Source of the DNA: Polynucleobacter sp. MWH-UH2A
GTDB lineage: Bacteria; Pseudomonadota; Gammaproteobacteria; Burkholderiales; Burkholderiaceae
Length of the DNA: 64,000 nt
Assembly (NCBI RefSeq): GCF_018687195.1
Contig: NZ_CP061321.1
Coordinates: 248,001 to 312,000 of the forward strand
Direction of reading: 5' to 3'
This document shows, piece after piece, positions 55,325 to 63,749 of this stretch (the stretch's first letter is position 1; each line of letters begins with the position of its first letter). The position numbers and the translations under genes are program-made. The notes below the pieces were generated by a model, which saw nothing but the letters and a program-made list of their open reading frames with translations, did no database searches and was not told the DNA's origin.

Positions 55325-57130
55325 ATGTTATCTCAAGAATTGAAGCGCGAAAAATTAACGCTCGTAACTACCGACCTCATTGAGACATGGCCATCTGAAG
55401 GTAAAATTTTGCTTCTCGGTGAATGGTGCAGGCCTTCCATGAATTGGGAGGCTCGCTTAGAAAAAAGAGGGCGCATCCTTGTTCCATACCATTGGAATGA
55501 TAGAGAAAAGCTCAAGGATGATTTTGATCTTCTTCAGAATATTCGTCAATCAATATCACCAGATTTGGCAACGGCAATGAACATATTGCATGGAACTCAG
55601 CATAGCAAGAAGTATTGGGATTTATTGATGGGTTGGTGGTTAAGTGTATTCATTTCGGTAATGATCGACAGGTACTCTTCAATGAAATTAGCGGCTCTAT
55701 ATAAGCCGGAGTCAACATTAGTGATTAACACTGAGGATGATGTTTTTTCTTCCGCCGATACATCGGATTTTATTAAGCTCAGTTCAGAAAGTAATATTTG
55801 GAACCACGCCTTATTTGCTTTAATTCTAAAGAGCATGGATGAGTTTAAGATCTTAGTAAATCATATAGACTCTGCTCCTCACAGGATTGCAAAAAAAACA
55901 ACTTGCCTAACAAAGGTTAAAAATTTTCTAAGGTCAACAATTAGTGATTTAATATTTTTCATTAAACGACGTGATAAATTCTTCTTAATAGGCACAAGTC
56001 TACCCTTTTGGAGGCTGATAACTCTTGAATTGAGACTCAACCAAATCCCCTTGCTCAGAATTTCATGGAATAAAGAGAATAATTCTACCTTTGACTCGAG
56101 TGTTAGAAAGTGGAAATTGGCTTCTAAAGAGAGTTGCGGTGCTGTCGAGAAGCTTATAAGAGAATCACTGCCCCTTTTTGTGCCGACCATATTTATTGAA
56201 GGTTATGCTTCAATGAGTAAAGATGTTTTTACTCGCTCGAAGTCATCGGAAGCACAAATTATTTTTACAACAAACAAACATTGTGAGGACGACTCTTTTA
56301 AAGCTTTCGCTGCATATAAGATTGAGCAGGGCTCAAGATTGATTGTCGGGGAGCATGGGGGGATGGGGGTCGGACTTTTTAATGGAGTCCATAGGTATGA
56401 GCTAGATATTGCAGATCGATATTTGAGTGCAGGATGGGTTAATGGCCTAACTGAAAAAGTGATTCCAGTAGGAAATTTTCGAATACAAAAAAAAATATTG
56501 CCGAGTAAAAGTGGCGGAGCATTAATTGCATGTGGGAACATGCCAAAATATGCCATTGATATAAGGGCCATGGCTATATCAAGTCAAATGATTGATTATT
56601 TTGAAGAGCAGTTTAAATTTATAAATGCGCTGCCTCAGTCTATACGCGAAAAAACTACAGTTCGCTTATACCAATCAGATTATGGATGGAATCAAGAGTC
56701 TCGATGGAGGTCAAAATTTCCAAATATTTGTCTTGATTATGGTAAAAATTCCCTTTGGAATATTATGCATCACTACAGAATTTTTATCTCCACCTACAAT
56801 GCCACCACATATCTCGAATCTCTTTCTCTAAACTTTCCGACAATAATGGTTTGGAACCCGTTTTTTTGGGAAAATAAACCAGAGGCAAAGCCATGTTTTG
56901 ATATGCTGTCTGAGAGGGGTATTTTTCATACAAACCCACAGTCTGCTGCTAAACATCTTGCTGCCATATGGAATGATGTTGATGGATGGTGGTACAGTGA
57001 ATCTGTGCAAAATGCTCGTAACTTTTTTTGCGACCATTATTGTGCTGAGATTATGGATGGCGGAGATGTTTTGAAGAGGGTACTCATTCAAGAGTTGGCA
57101 CTCTCAACTTCTGGTTTAAGTAAGGCATGA
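55325..57130 (+). CDS. LIC12162-family protein, putative transferase
   Basis: The 601-residue protein matches the LIC12162 family of O-antigen and polysaccharide loci. LTLVTTDLIETWPSEGKILL, LGEWCRPSMNWEAR, LVPYHWNDREKLKDDFDLLQ and ILHGTQHSKKYWDLLMGWWL cover the first 120 residues. A C-terminal half with VGEHGGMGVGLFNGVHRYEL, YLSAGW and ISTYNATTYLESLSLNFPTI resembles a GT-B-like transferase. The exact reaction is not known for the family. The ATG at 55325 (one base after the previous stop) gives the normal start; a longer frame is inside the upstream gene. AT-rich with many Lys and Ile codons. Confidence 0.8.
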   Translation: MLSQELKREKLTLVTTDLIETWPSEGKILLLGEWCRPSMNWEARLEKRGRILVPYHWNDREKLKDDFDLLQNIRQSISPDLATAMNILHGTQHSKKYWDLLMGWWLSVFISVMIDRYSSMKLAALYKPESTLVINTEDDVFSSADTSDFIKLSSESNIWNHALFALILKSMDEFKILVNHIDSAPHRIAKKTTCLTKVKNFLRSTISDLIFFIKRRDKFFLIGTSLPFWRLITLELRLNQIPLLRISWNKENNSTFDSSVRKWKLASKESCGAVEKLIRESLPLFVPTIFIEGYASMSKDVFTRSKSSEAQIIFTTNKHCEDDSFKAFAAYKIEQGSRLIVGEHGGMGVGLFNGVHRYELDIADRYLSAGWVNGLTEKVIPVGNFRIQKKILPSKSGGALIACGNMPKYAIDIRAMAISSQMIDYFEEQFKFINALPQSIREKTTVRLYQSDYGWNQESRWRSKFPNICLDYGKNSLWNIMHHYRIFISTYNATTYLESLSLNFPTIMVWNPFFWENKPEAKPCFDMLSERGIFHTNPQSAAKHLAAIWNDVDGWWYSESVQNARNFFCDHYCAEIMDGGDVLKRVLIQELALSTSGLSKA

Positions 57131-57198
57131 GTGAGTTGCTTAGAGGGCGCCAAGAGATCTCTCATTAGTTGATTGCATGAATTAAGGGTTAGAAATAG

Positions 57199-58524
57199 AT
57201 GTTAGAAAGTAATTTAGATATAGAAAAATTATTTGATGAATTATTTCCATTGCCAAGAAGTATTACAGGCTCTGGTTACAGAGAGTCTTTAAAAATATTA
57301 TCCCGGTATATTCCATTTGAGATAGACGGAATACCAACTGGAACAAAAGTTTTTGATTGGACGGTTCCTCAGGAGTGGGTAATAGAAGACGCCTACTTGC
57401 TCGGCCCAGATGGTGAAAAGATTTCAGATTTTAAGAGGAATAATCTTGAGGTGGTAAATTATTCTGAGTCAATTGATAAAATTTTGGAGCTCAAAGAGTT
57501 GGAAAGCAATCTTCACTCTATTCCAGAGCATCCAGACTGGATACCATATGTAACTTCCTACTATAAAAAAACGTGGGGGTTTTGTCTTACTCATAAACAA
57601 AGGCAACAGTTAAAATCAGGTAAATATCGCGCAGTCATTAAGTCATCATTTGTTGATGGAATTGTTGAGTATGGCTATAAGTACTTAAGGGGGGATGCAG
57701 TTAATGAGGGGGTGGAGAAAAAATTAATTTTAATTTCTAGCTATTTATGTCATCCTTCTTTAGCTAATAATGAACTTAGTGGGCCTATTATGCTTGCGGC
57801 ATTATATGAGCGTGTGAGAAAGTGGAAAAATAGGCGCTTCGATTATCTTTTCGTTGTAAATCCAGAAACAATTGGTTCGATTTGCTTCCTTAAGCAACAC
57901 GGCAGCGAGATTGCAAAATCAATGCAGGCAGGATTAGTCTTGACATGCTTAGGGGGCTCAAACGAAAAATTAAGCTATAAAAAATCTAGATGTGGCGATT
58001 CATCCCTAGATAAATTATTTCTACAATTAGAACAAGAGGGTGAAATTGAAACTAGGGATTTTGATCCATCCGAGGGAAGTGATGAGAGGCAGTACTGTTC
58101 TGCAGGCTTTAATCTCCCGGTTGGTCAAATCTCCAGGACAATCTATGGATCCTATCCTGAGTACCATACTTCAGCAGATGATAAAGAGTTTGTTCAGCTA
58201 GACGAGTTTCTTACAACTATAACTAAGATTGAAGATATTCTTAAAATGCACGAACTCCTTCAACCTTTAAAAAGGGTCGAGCCCTATTGTGAGATTCAAT
58301 TGGGTAAGAGAGGTCTTTATCCGAATATTAATTCTCCTCAAACGTGGGATGCAAGTAGTGATTCTTTGAAGGATCAACAGGAGCAATTAAAGGCTATTAT
58401 GTATATTTTAAGTTATGCGGATTGCAAGAGCGACTTGGTAGATATAGCAAAAATAACAAAAATTAAAATGAAAAATCTTTGTAAATACGCAGAAATACTT
58501 ATAAATGCAGATCTATTGAAATGA
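57199..58524 (+). CDS. DUF4910/DUF2172 aminopeptidase-like protein
   Basis: The 441-residue protein opens with DELFPLPRSITGSGYRESLK, the normal start of this family. It has a zinc-peptidase-like core with LISSYLCHPSLANNELSGPI, VVNPETIGSICFLKQHG, GSDERQYCSAGFNLPVGQI and YPEYHTSADDKEFVQLDEF, which hold the presumed metal ligands. A C-terminal winged-helix segment (LVDIAKITKIKMKNLCKYAE) follows. Family members occur often in polysaccharide loci; peptidase or deacylase activity is suggested but not established. It follows the LIC12162 gene after 68 bases and precedes the acetyltransferase by 14. Confidence 0.85.
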   Translation: MLESNLDIEKLFDELFPLPRSITGSGYRESLKILSRYIPFEIDGIPTGTKVFDWTVPQEWVIEDAYLLGPDGEKISDFKRNNLEVVNYSESIDKILELKELESNLHSIPEHPDWIPYVTSYYKKTWGFCLTHKQRQQLKSGKYRAVIKSSFVDGIVEYGYKYLRGDAVNEGVEKKLILISSYLCHPSLANNELSGPIMLAALYERVRKWKNRRFDYLFVVNPETIGSICFLKQHGSEIAKSMQAGLVLTCLGGSNEKLSYKKSRCGDSSLDKLFLQLEQEGEIETRDFDPSEGSDERQYCSAGFNLPVGQISRTIYGSYPEYHTSADDKEFVQLDEFLTTITKIEDILKMHELLQPLKRVEPYCEIQLGKRGLYPNINSPQTWDASSDSLKDQQEQLKAIMYILSYADCKSDLVDIAKITKIKMKNLCKYAEILINADLLK

Positions 58525-58538
58525 ATGGTTTAGCATAG

Positions 58539-59324
58539 ATGTATACCGAACATGATATACGGAGTTGTTTATTGGCTTTAGGTGTAAAGAAGGGGGATTG
58601 CCTTTTTATACACTCGGGATTAAAGGCGCTTGGTAAATTCAATGCAAATGGCGATATTAACAAACTAGATATTTTGTTAAATATTTTTTTAGATTTAGTA
58701 GGTGAAAGTGGAACAATCGTAGTTCCAACATTTAATTTTGCCTTTTGTAGTGGGGGGATATTCGATAGGGGCAAAACCCCTTGCGATGGTATGGGGGCAT
58801 TTTCAGAGCACGTAAGAACTCATGCAGAAGCCCATAGAGCGCGACACCCTTTTCATTCTGTTGCGGCAATAGGAAAGAATGCAGTCAAAATCACTAATTC
58901 GACGAGTTTTAGCGAATTTTCTGAAGGTGGTTTTTTTGATGCTCTATTGCAGTTAGACTGCAAAATATTATTTTATGGAGTTGCCTTTGTGGAAACTTTT
59001 GTACATATGGCAGAAGAGCGTGCAAAAGTTCCCTATAGATTTTGGAAAAGTTTTGCAGGCGATGTAATTGATGGTGAATTAAGGGAAAGGGTTTCTATAA
59101 ATTACTATGCCAGGCGGTTTGATTTGGAGCCAGAGCCACAAATTGATTCTGCAAAAATTAATCAATACTTAAGGGTGAAGAAAGTTATCGTCTCTGCCAA
59201 TCTTGGGGATGGCAATGTTTCTATTTGCTCGAGCAAGAAAATGGTTGAGGAATTAATTAAAAAATTTAATTTTGAACCATATTTTCCATTGGTAAGTGCT
59301 CCACTACTGTCGGGTAAAGTTTGA
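58539..59324 (+). CDS. AAC(3)-like N-acetyltransferase
   Basis: The 261-residue protein belongs to the aminoglycoside 3-N-acetyltransferase fold family. LGVKKGDCLFIHSGLKALGK and GESGTIVVPTFNFAFCSGG are the acetyl-CoA side, MGAFSEHVRTHAEAHRARHP FHS-type sequence (RTHAEAHRARHPFHSVAAIG) is the family signature, and FYGVAFVETFVHMAEERA follows. Members in polysaccharide loci acetylate amino sugars, not antibiotics. With kdnAB upstream, an amino-acidic sugar is a likely acceptor. It should not be read as drug resistance. Confidence 0.85.
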   Translation: MYTEHDIRSCLLALGVKKGDCLFIHSGLKALGKFNANGDINKLDILLNIFLDLVGESGTIVVPTFNFAFCSGGIFDRGKTPCDGMGAFSEHVRTHAEAHRARHPFHSVAAIGKNAVKITNSTSFSEFSEGGFFDALLQLDCKILFYGVAFVETFVHMAEERAKVPYRFWKSFAGDVIDGELRERVSINYYARRFDLEPEPQIDSAKINQYLRVKKVIVSANLGDGNVSICSSKKMVEELIKKFNFEPYFPLVSAPLLSGKV

Positions 59325-59336
59325 TCATAATTATTC

Positions 59337-60047
59337 ATGTTGTACAGCAATTTGTATGTGCAGATGATCTCAGGTATGAATATTTTTTGTCTTGATGATT
59401 GGGTAATTGAAGCGGCATCAATCTTGCATTCTAAGGTTGAGGAGGTGCTTTTGGAGAAAGGGAAATGCTCTATATTGCTTACTGGCGGTCGTAGTGGCGC
59501 ATCCCTTTATGAGGCTTGGTCCTCAAAGAGCTCTTTTCAAGATTTAAAGAACATAGATTTTTATTTTGGTGATGAGCGTTGCGTTCCTTTCAAAGAACCT
59601 GACAGTAACTATGCTCTTGTAAATCGCACTTTATTCTCAAGAGGCATTCCACCTGGATGTAATTTACATAGAATTAAAGCCGATTCCTCTGATCTGGAAG
59701 GGGTGGCGATGCATTATGCTGCTTTGCTGCCTCAGCAAATTGATGTAGCCCTATTTGGAATTGGGGATGATGGACATATTGCATCCCTGTTTCCGGGTAG
59801 TTTGGCAATACGTGAGAAAAGAAGAAGAGTGCTACCTGTTGTTACGCCTTATAAGCCAAGCATTCGAATTACAATATCCCCTCTAGTTATAAAGGATTCG
59901 GATAGTATTTTTGCTCTTGCACCTGGCCCAAAAAAAGCAGCTATTTTTAAATCCCTACATTTTGATTGCTCTGCGACTGGGTCTGAGGCCATTCCAGCCA
60001 GACTTCTGACAAGAGCTATTTGGCTTATAGAGAAGAGGTACCTGTAG
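59337..60047 (+). CDS. 6-phosphogluconolactonase-family protein
   Basis: The 236-residue protein shows ILLTGGRSGASLYEAW, IDFYFGDERCVPFKEPDSNY, and VALFGIGDDGHIASLFPGS, the three blocks of the 6-phosphogluconolactonase and glucosamine-6-phosphate isomerase family. The GDERCVP and DGHIASLFPG motifs favour a lactonase. It is not next to zwf or edd as a housekeeping pgl would be, but inside a polysaccharide module. Three in-frame ATG codons (59337, 59364, 59376) could start it; the last gives the most usual N-terminus but has no clear ribosome site, so the first is kept. Confidence 0.8.
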   Translation: MLYSNLYVQMISGMNIFCLDDWVIEAASILHSKVEEVLLEKGKCSILLTGGRSGASLYEAWSSKSSFQDLKNIDFYFGDERCVPFKEPDSNYALVNRTLFSRGIPPGCNLHRIKADSSDLEGVAMHYAALLPQQIDVALFGIGDDGHIASLFPGSLAIREKRRRVLPVVTPYKPSIRITISPLVIKDSDSIFALAPGPKKAAIFKSLHFDCSATGSEAIPARLLTRAIWLIEKRYL

Positions 60048-60356
60048 GCTTTTATATATAAAAGAATCGAAACTCTAAATTTCTTAAAATTCCTGATAAG
60101 ATAAACTAGATTAATTTTTTGAAATTATTTTCGTCAATATATAATATAAAAAATATCTGGGAATGTCTAAATTCAAATACATTCTAAAGTGAGAGCTTTT
60201 AAAGCTATATTGAGTTACATCATACATAATATTTATTTAAGAACACGCTGCTTGAGGCGCTTAGTCCATTTATTTAGAGAATAATTTTTTTACTATTTTT
60301 CGATAATTAATATTATGAGCAGAAAAACGTCATTTAGATTTTAGTTTGCATAAAAT
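60048..60356. other. AT-rich intergenic region with palindromes
   Basis: These 309 bases hold no convincing gene. A 16-base perfect palindrome, CTTTTATATATAAAAG, starts two bases after the previous stop and could help end transcription. Another, AGCTTTTAAAGCT, lies near 60195. The rest is very rich in A and T, with several -10-like hexamers, so a new promoter for the radical SAM and flippase genes is likely. No JUMPstart (ops) element was seen. Confidence 0.45.
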
Positions 60357-62201
60357 ATGAATATTTGCATTTGTACAACCCCTATTAGGCCAATACCTAC
60401 AAACTTCCCACCTATGGGAAGTATGGCGATCATACAAGCGCTCGCAAATATAGGAATAGAGGCTGAATTCTATAATATCGATTTTTTTAGACCTACTCGT
60501 GACGAGGTCAGAGAGTATTTTGCCTCGAGTAATTACGATGTTATCGGTATTAGCGCTGTAGTATCTACCGCCTATGAATATACAAAGTGGCTCTCTGGGG
60601 CAATTCGTGAGGTTCTGCCTGACGTTGTAATTATATTGGGTGGAAATTTGGGAGCTAGCGCAGAAATTTTACTTCGGAAAACTGAAGTTGATGTTTGCGT
60701 GGTTGGGGATGGCGAAATTATTATTCAAAATTTGGTAAACGCGATTCGCAAAGCTCCCATGCGCTCTACATTCAAAGAGAGCTTTCAAAATATTGAGGGT
60801 ATATGTTACCTTGATGAATCAAATGATTTTATTTTTACTGGATATGGCCCAAGGCCAGATAAAAAACATATCGAGTACCCAGATTATCGTATCCTTGAGA
60901 AAGATGGATCGGTAGATTATTTTTTTCCTTCAGACGGTGTTTTTGATTTGCATTTGCATGCATCGGATCGCCACAAAACTGTAATACCCGCCATCACAAA
61001 ATCTGCAACTGTTATGGCGGCAAAAGGTTGTGTTGCAAGATGTACCTTTTGCCACCGATGGGAAAAGGGGTATCGTGCAAAGTCTGTTGAAGAAATTATT
61101 TCGCATATAAGATATCTACAAAGTCAATATGGTATAGATGCTATTACTTTTAGTGATGAGAATTTTGGAGCTGATCGGGAGTTAACGAGAGGATTGGCAG
61201 AAGAGTTGGGCAAACTTAGGTTGCCATGGAAGGTTGCTGGAGTAAGGGCGAGAACGGTAACAAGAGACGATTTAAAATTATGGGCCGAAAACGGCTGCTT
61301 AATAGCTCATTTTGGTATTGAATCTGGGAGTCAAAAAATTCTCGATGTAATGGAAAAGCAGGCCACAGTCGAGGAAAATATTAATGCTCTCAAGTGGACT
61401 GGTGAGGCTGGAATTGCTACTATTATTCAGCTTGTTATTGGCATGCCCGGGGAGGATGACAAAACAATTAAAGAGACAACAGAATTTCTTACAAAGGTTT
61501 CCCCTTATATTCTGGAATGGAAGTTTAGACCCCCTAGTGAATTAATTAGCATTAACTACGCCCAGGCTTTACCTGGAACACCCCTATACGAGTACTTAAG
61601 AGAGCAGGGTAAGATCGGTAGAACTCTTCAGGCTGAGGAGAGTTACTTATTAAGAATTAGTGATACCGATGCATATAAAGATGATCATTTTATCAATTGC
61701 ACAGATTCCCCTCTTTTAAAAGTTTTAATGTGGAGATGGATAATTCTTTCTGAGCTTGACGCGCACCATTTTAGATTTACTCAAGGTAAGTCAAGTTTGT
61801 CGCTTAAAGAAATTTTTGAGTACTACTTAAAATTAATTTTGGTAAAAATTGGATTGCATACTTCAAAGGATGCTGCGCTACAAGTTGATCCTCGTCAGGA
61901 TTTAACCTTCGGAGGATATTTTAATGTTCAGCGTACCCCGAAATTATCCCCACTCCTGCTTAATAGACTCACAAGACCATTGTTCTATCCTGTCTTGGCA
62001 ATTTTTGTGGCTTTTTTTAAGGGGGGGTCTTTTTCTACCGGAATTCCATTGATAGCTAGCCACACTGCTTGGAGTATGGGCTTTAATAGAAGAAAGAACA
62101 AGAATCCTGAGATGTCTCTAAGAAAAATAGTAAAAATTTCAAAGGATGCTTCTGCTGCTGATGAGTCCCCTGATATGGTGCCATTGAGACTTGGAAGATG
62201 A
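60357..62201 (+). CDS. B12-binding domain radical SAM protein
   Basis: The 614-residue protein has an N-terminal cobalamin-binding-type domain (about residues 1-150: MGSMAIIQALANIGIEAEFY, VIGISAVVSTAYEYTKWLSG and VIILGGNLGASAEILLRK). A radical SAM domain follows with the cluster motif AAKGCVARCTFCHRWEKGYR near residue 225 (CxxxCxxC). AITFSDENFGADRELTRGL, IAHFGIESGSQKILDVMEKQ and LVIGMPGEDDKTIKETTEFL are also radical SAM segments. Such enzymes do methylations and rearrangements on poorly reactive carbons. In this place it may modify a sugar or the lipid carrier. The last about 150 residues are not recognised. The target is unknown. Confidence 0.85.
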   Translation: MNICICTTPIRPIPTNFPPMGSMAIIQALANIGIEAEFYNIDFFRPTRDEVREYFASSNYDVIGISAVVSTAYEYTKWLSGAIREVLPDVVIILGGNLGASAEILLRKTEVDVCVVGDGEIIIQNLVNAIRKAPMRSTFKESFQNIEGICYLDESNDFIFTGYGPRPDKKHIEYPDYRILEKDGSVDYFFPSDGVFDLHLHASDRHKTVIPAITKSATVMAAKGCVARCTFCHRWEKGYRAKSVEEIISHIRYLQSQYGIDAITFSDENFGADRELTRGLAEELGKLRLPWKVAGVRARTVTRDDLKLWAENGCLIAHFGIESGSQKILDVMEKQATVEENINALKWTGEAGIATIIQLVIGMPGEDDKTIKETTEFLTKVSPYILEWKFRPPSELISINYAQALPGTPLYEYLREQGKIGRTLQAEESYLLRISDTDAYKDDHFINCTDSPLLKVLMWRWIILSELDAHHFRFTQGKSSLSLKEIFEYYLKLILVKIGLHTSKDAALQVDPRQDLTFGGYFNVQRTPKLSPLLLNRLTRPLFYPVLAIFVAFFKGGSFSTGIPLIASHTAWSMGFNRRKNKNPEMSLRKIVKISKDASAADESPDMVPLRLGR

Positions 62202-62245
62202 CGCTTCTAAATACCACCAGCATTTTTGATGTATGACATAGAATT

Positions 62246-63733
62246 TTGACAGCTACAGTTCACAAACGGTTTCTATCTAGCATTTTTGGAAATGCGCTCA
62301 AGTCAGCTATCGCCTTTTTATCAGGCATCTTCCTAGCTAGAGCACTAGGGCCGGATGATTTTGGTAGAATGTTGTTTCTAGGCGGGATATTTCTTGCATT
62401 TAAGCAGCTTTTTGATCCAGGCATCTCCACTGCATTTTTTACGTTTAATGCAAGGAGGTTGAGAGGTAAAAAATTCATCACAACTTATTTTTGTTGGATT
62501 GCTATTCAGTTAATTATTTCAATTTCCTTGATAGCCTTCCTCCTGCCTGAGTCGATAATTTATTTAATTTGGAGAGATAATTCAAGAGAGCTAATCATCC
62601 TAGCGCTCATCGCAACTTATATTCAAACAGTATTTTGGTCAACTCTAGTTCAGCTTTCTGAGTCCCAGAAGCAGACCTATTTAATTCAAAAAGTTGGATT
62701 GATAACATCGGTTGTTAATATTACTTTACTGTTTGGCGCCTATTATCTAAAATACTTAGATTTAAAATTTGTATTTATTATAATAATAATTGAATGGACT
62801 TTTGCATCAGTCTTTACGCTGTCGAGGATAAAATTTAGAGTTAGTAAATATGGTAATATTGAATCATTAATTTTCTTCAAAAATTATAAAAATAAATACC
62901 TACTATTTGTACCTTACACCATAATATCAATTTTCTATGATTTTATAGAAAGATGGCTGCTTCAAAAGTATGGTGGCAATACTCAGCAGGCTTTTTATGG
63001 AATAGCTTTTCAGATTGCTTCAATATCGGCTGTTGCGACATCTGCATGTGTTAATATTTATTGGAAAGAGATTGCTGATGCTAAGATTTTAAAGAACTTT
63101 AAGTATGTTCAAGATCTTTATACCAAAACCACAAAAAATTTAATGTTGTTAACAATCTCTATATCTGCGTTTATCTACCCATGGTTGAATGAAATTATAA
63201 GTATCTTACTGGGTAATGACTATGTTGAGGGTGCCGAGGTTCTTGGGATAATGCTCTTTTTTCCATTGCTACAATCCTTTAGTCAGATGGGTACAACAAC
63301 ATTCTACGCATATGAGAAAATAAAAATTCAATCATTGGTTGGTATTTTATATATGTTTATTAGCATAATTATCACCTATATATTTACAGCACCGCAGTCC
63401 GCCTATATCCCTGGGTTTAATTTAGGTGCCTGGGGGTTTGCCCTTAAGACAGTATTGATTCAAGTATTAGTAGTTTCTACATCATTATATTTATTATCGA
63501 AAAAATTAAAAATACTTTTTGAGTATAAATCATTATTATCGATAGGGGTTTTTTGTATAGCTTTTGGTTTTTTATCTAAGCTTGTAGCTTTAAATATATT
63601 TTTAACAAATAGTACATATATTAATTTATTTCTATCGGGATTAATATTTTCAATATTATTATTCGTTTCGATTTCTTTTTTCCCTAAAGTATTTGGTTTT
63701 TATAAACGAGATCTATTTTTTTATAAAATATAA
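62246..63733 (+). CDS. Oligosaccharide flippase (Wzx-like)
   Basis: The 495-residue integral membrane protein has about twelve to fourteen hydrophobic segments and the polysaccharide-transporter pattern SSIFGNALKSAIAFLSGIFL followed by ARALGPDDFGRMLFLGGIFL near the N-terminus. Such proteins move undecaprenyl-linked repeat units across the inner membrane. The start is a TTG since no ATG lies close and the N-terminal pattern needs residues before it. It is very AT-rich. UppP and the O-antigen ligase elsewhere in the window would act before and after it. Confidence 0.88.
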   Translation: MTATVHKRFLSSIFGNALKSAIAFLSGIFLARALGPDDFGRMLFLGGIFLAFKQLFDPGISTAFFTFNARRLRGKKFITTYFCWIAIQLIISISLIAFLLPESIIYLIWRDNSRELIILALIATYIQTVFWSTLVQLSESQKQTYLIQKVGLITSVVNITLLFGAYYLKYLDLKFVFIIIIIEWTFASVFTLSRIKFRVSKYGNIESLIFFKNYKNKYLLFVPYTIISIFYDFIERWLLQKYGGNTQQAFYGIAFQIASISAVATSACVNIYWKEIADAKILKNFKYVQDLYTKTTKNLMLLTISISAFIYPWLNEIISILLGNDYVEGAEVLGIMLFFPLLQSFSQMGTTTFYAYEKIKIQSLVGILYMFISIIITYIFTAPQSAYIPGFNLGAWGFALKTVLIQVLVVSTSLYLLSKKLKILFEYKSLLSIGVFCIAFGFLSKLVALNIFLTNSTYINLFLSGLIFSILLFVSISFFPKVFGFYKRDLFFYKI

Positions 63734-63749
63734 ATTTATTAAATGACTT

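Noticed and set aside
58539..59324. Reading the AAC(3)-like gene as aminoglycoside resistance
   Set aside because: Its place inside a sugar module and general family relationships favour amino-sugar acetylation.
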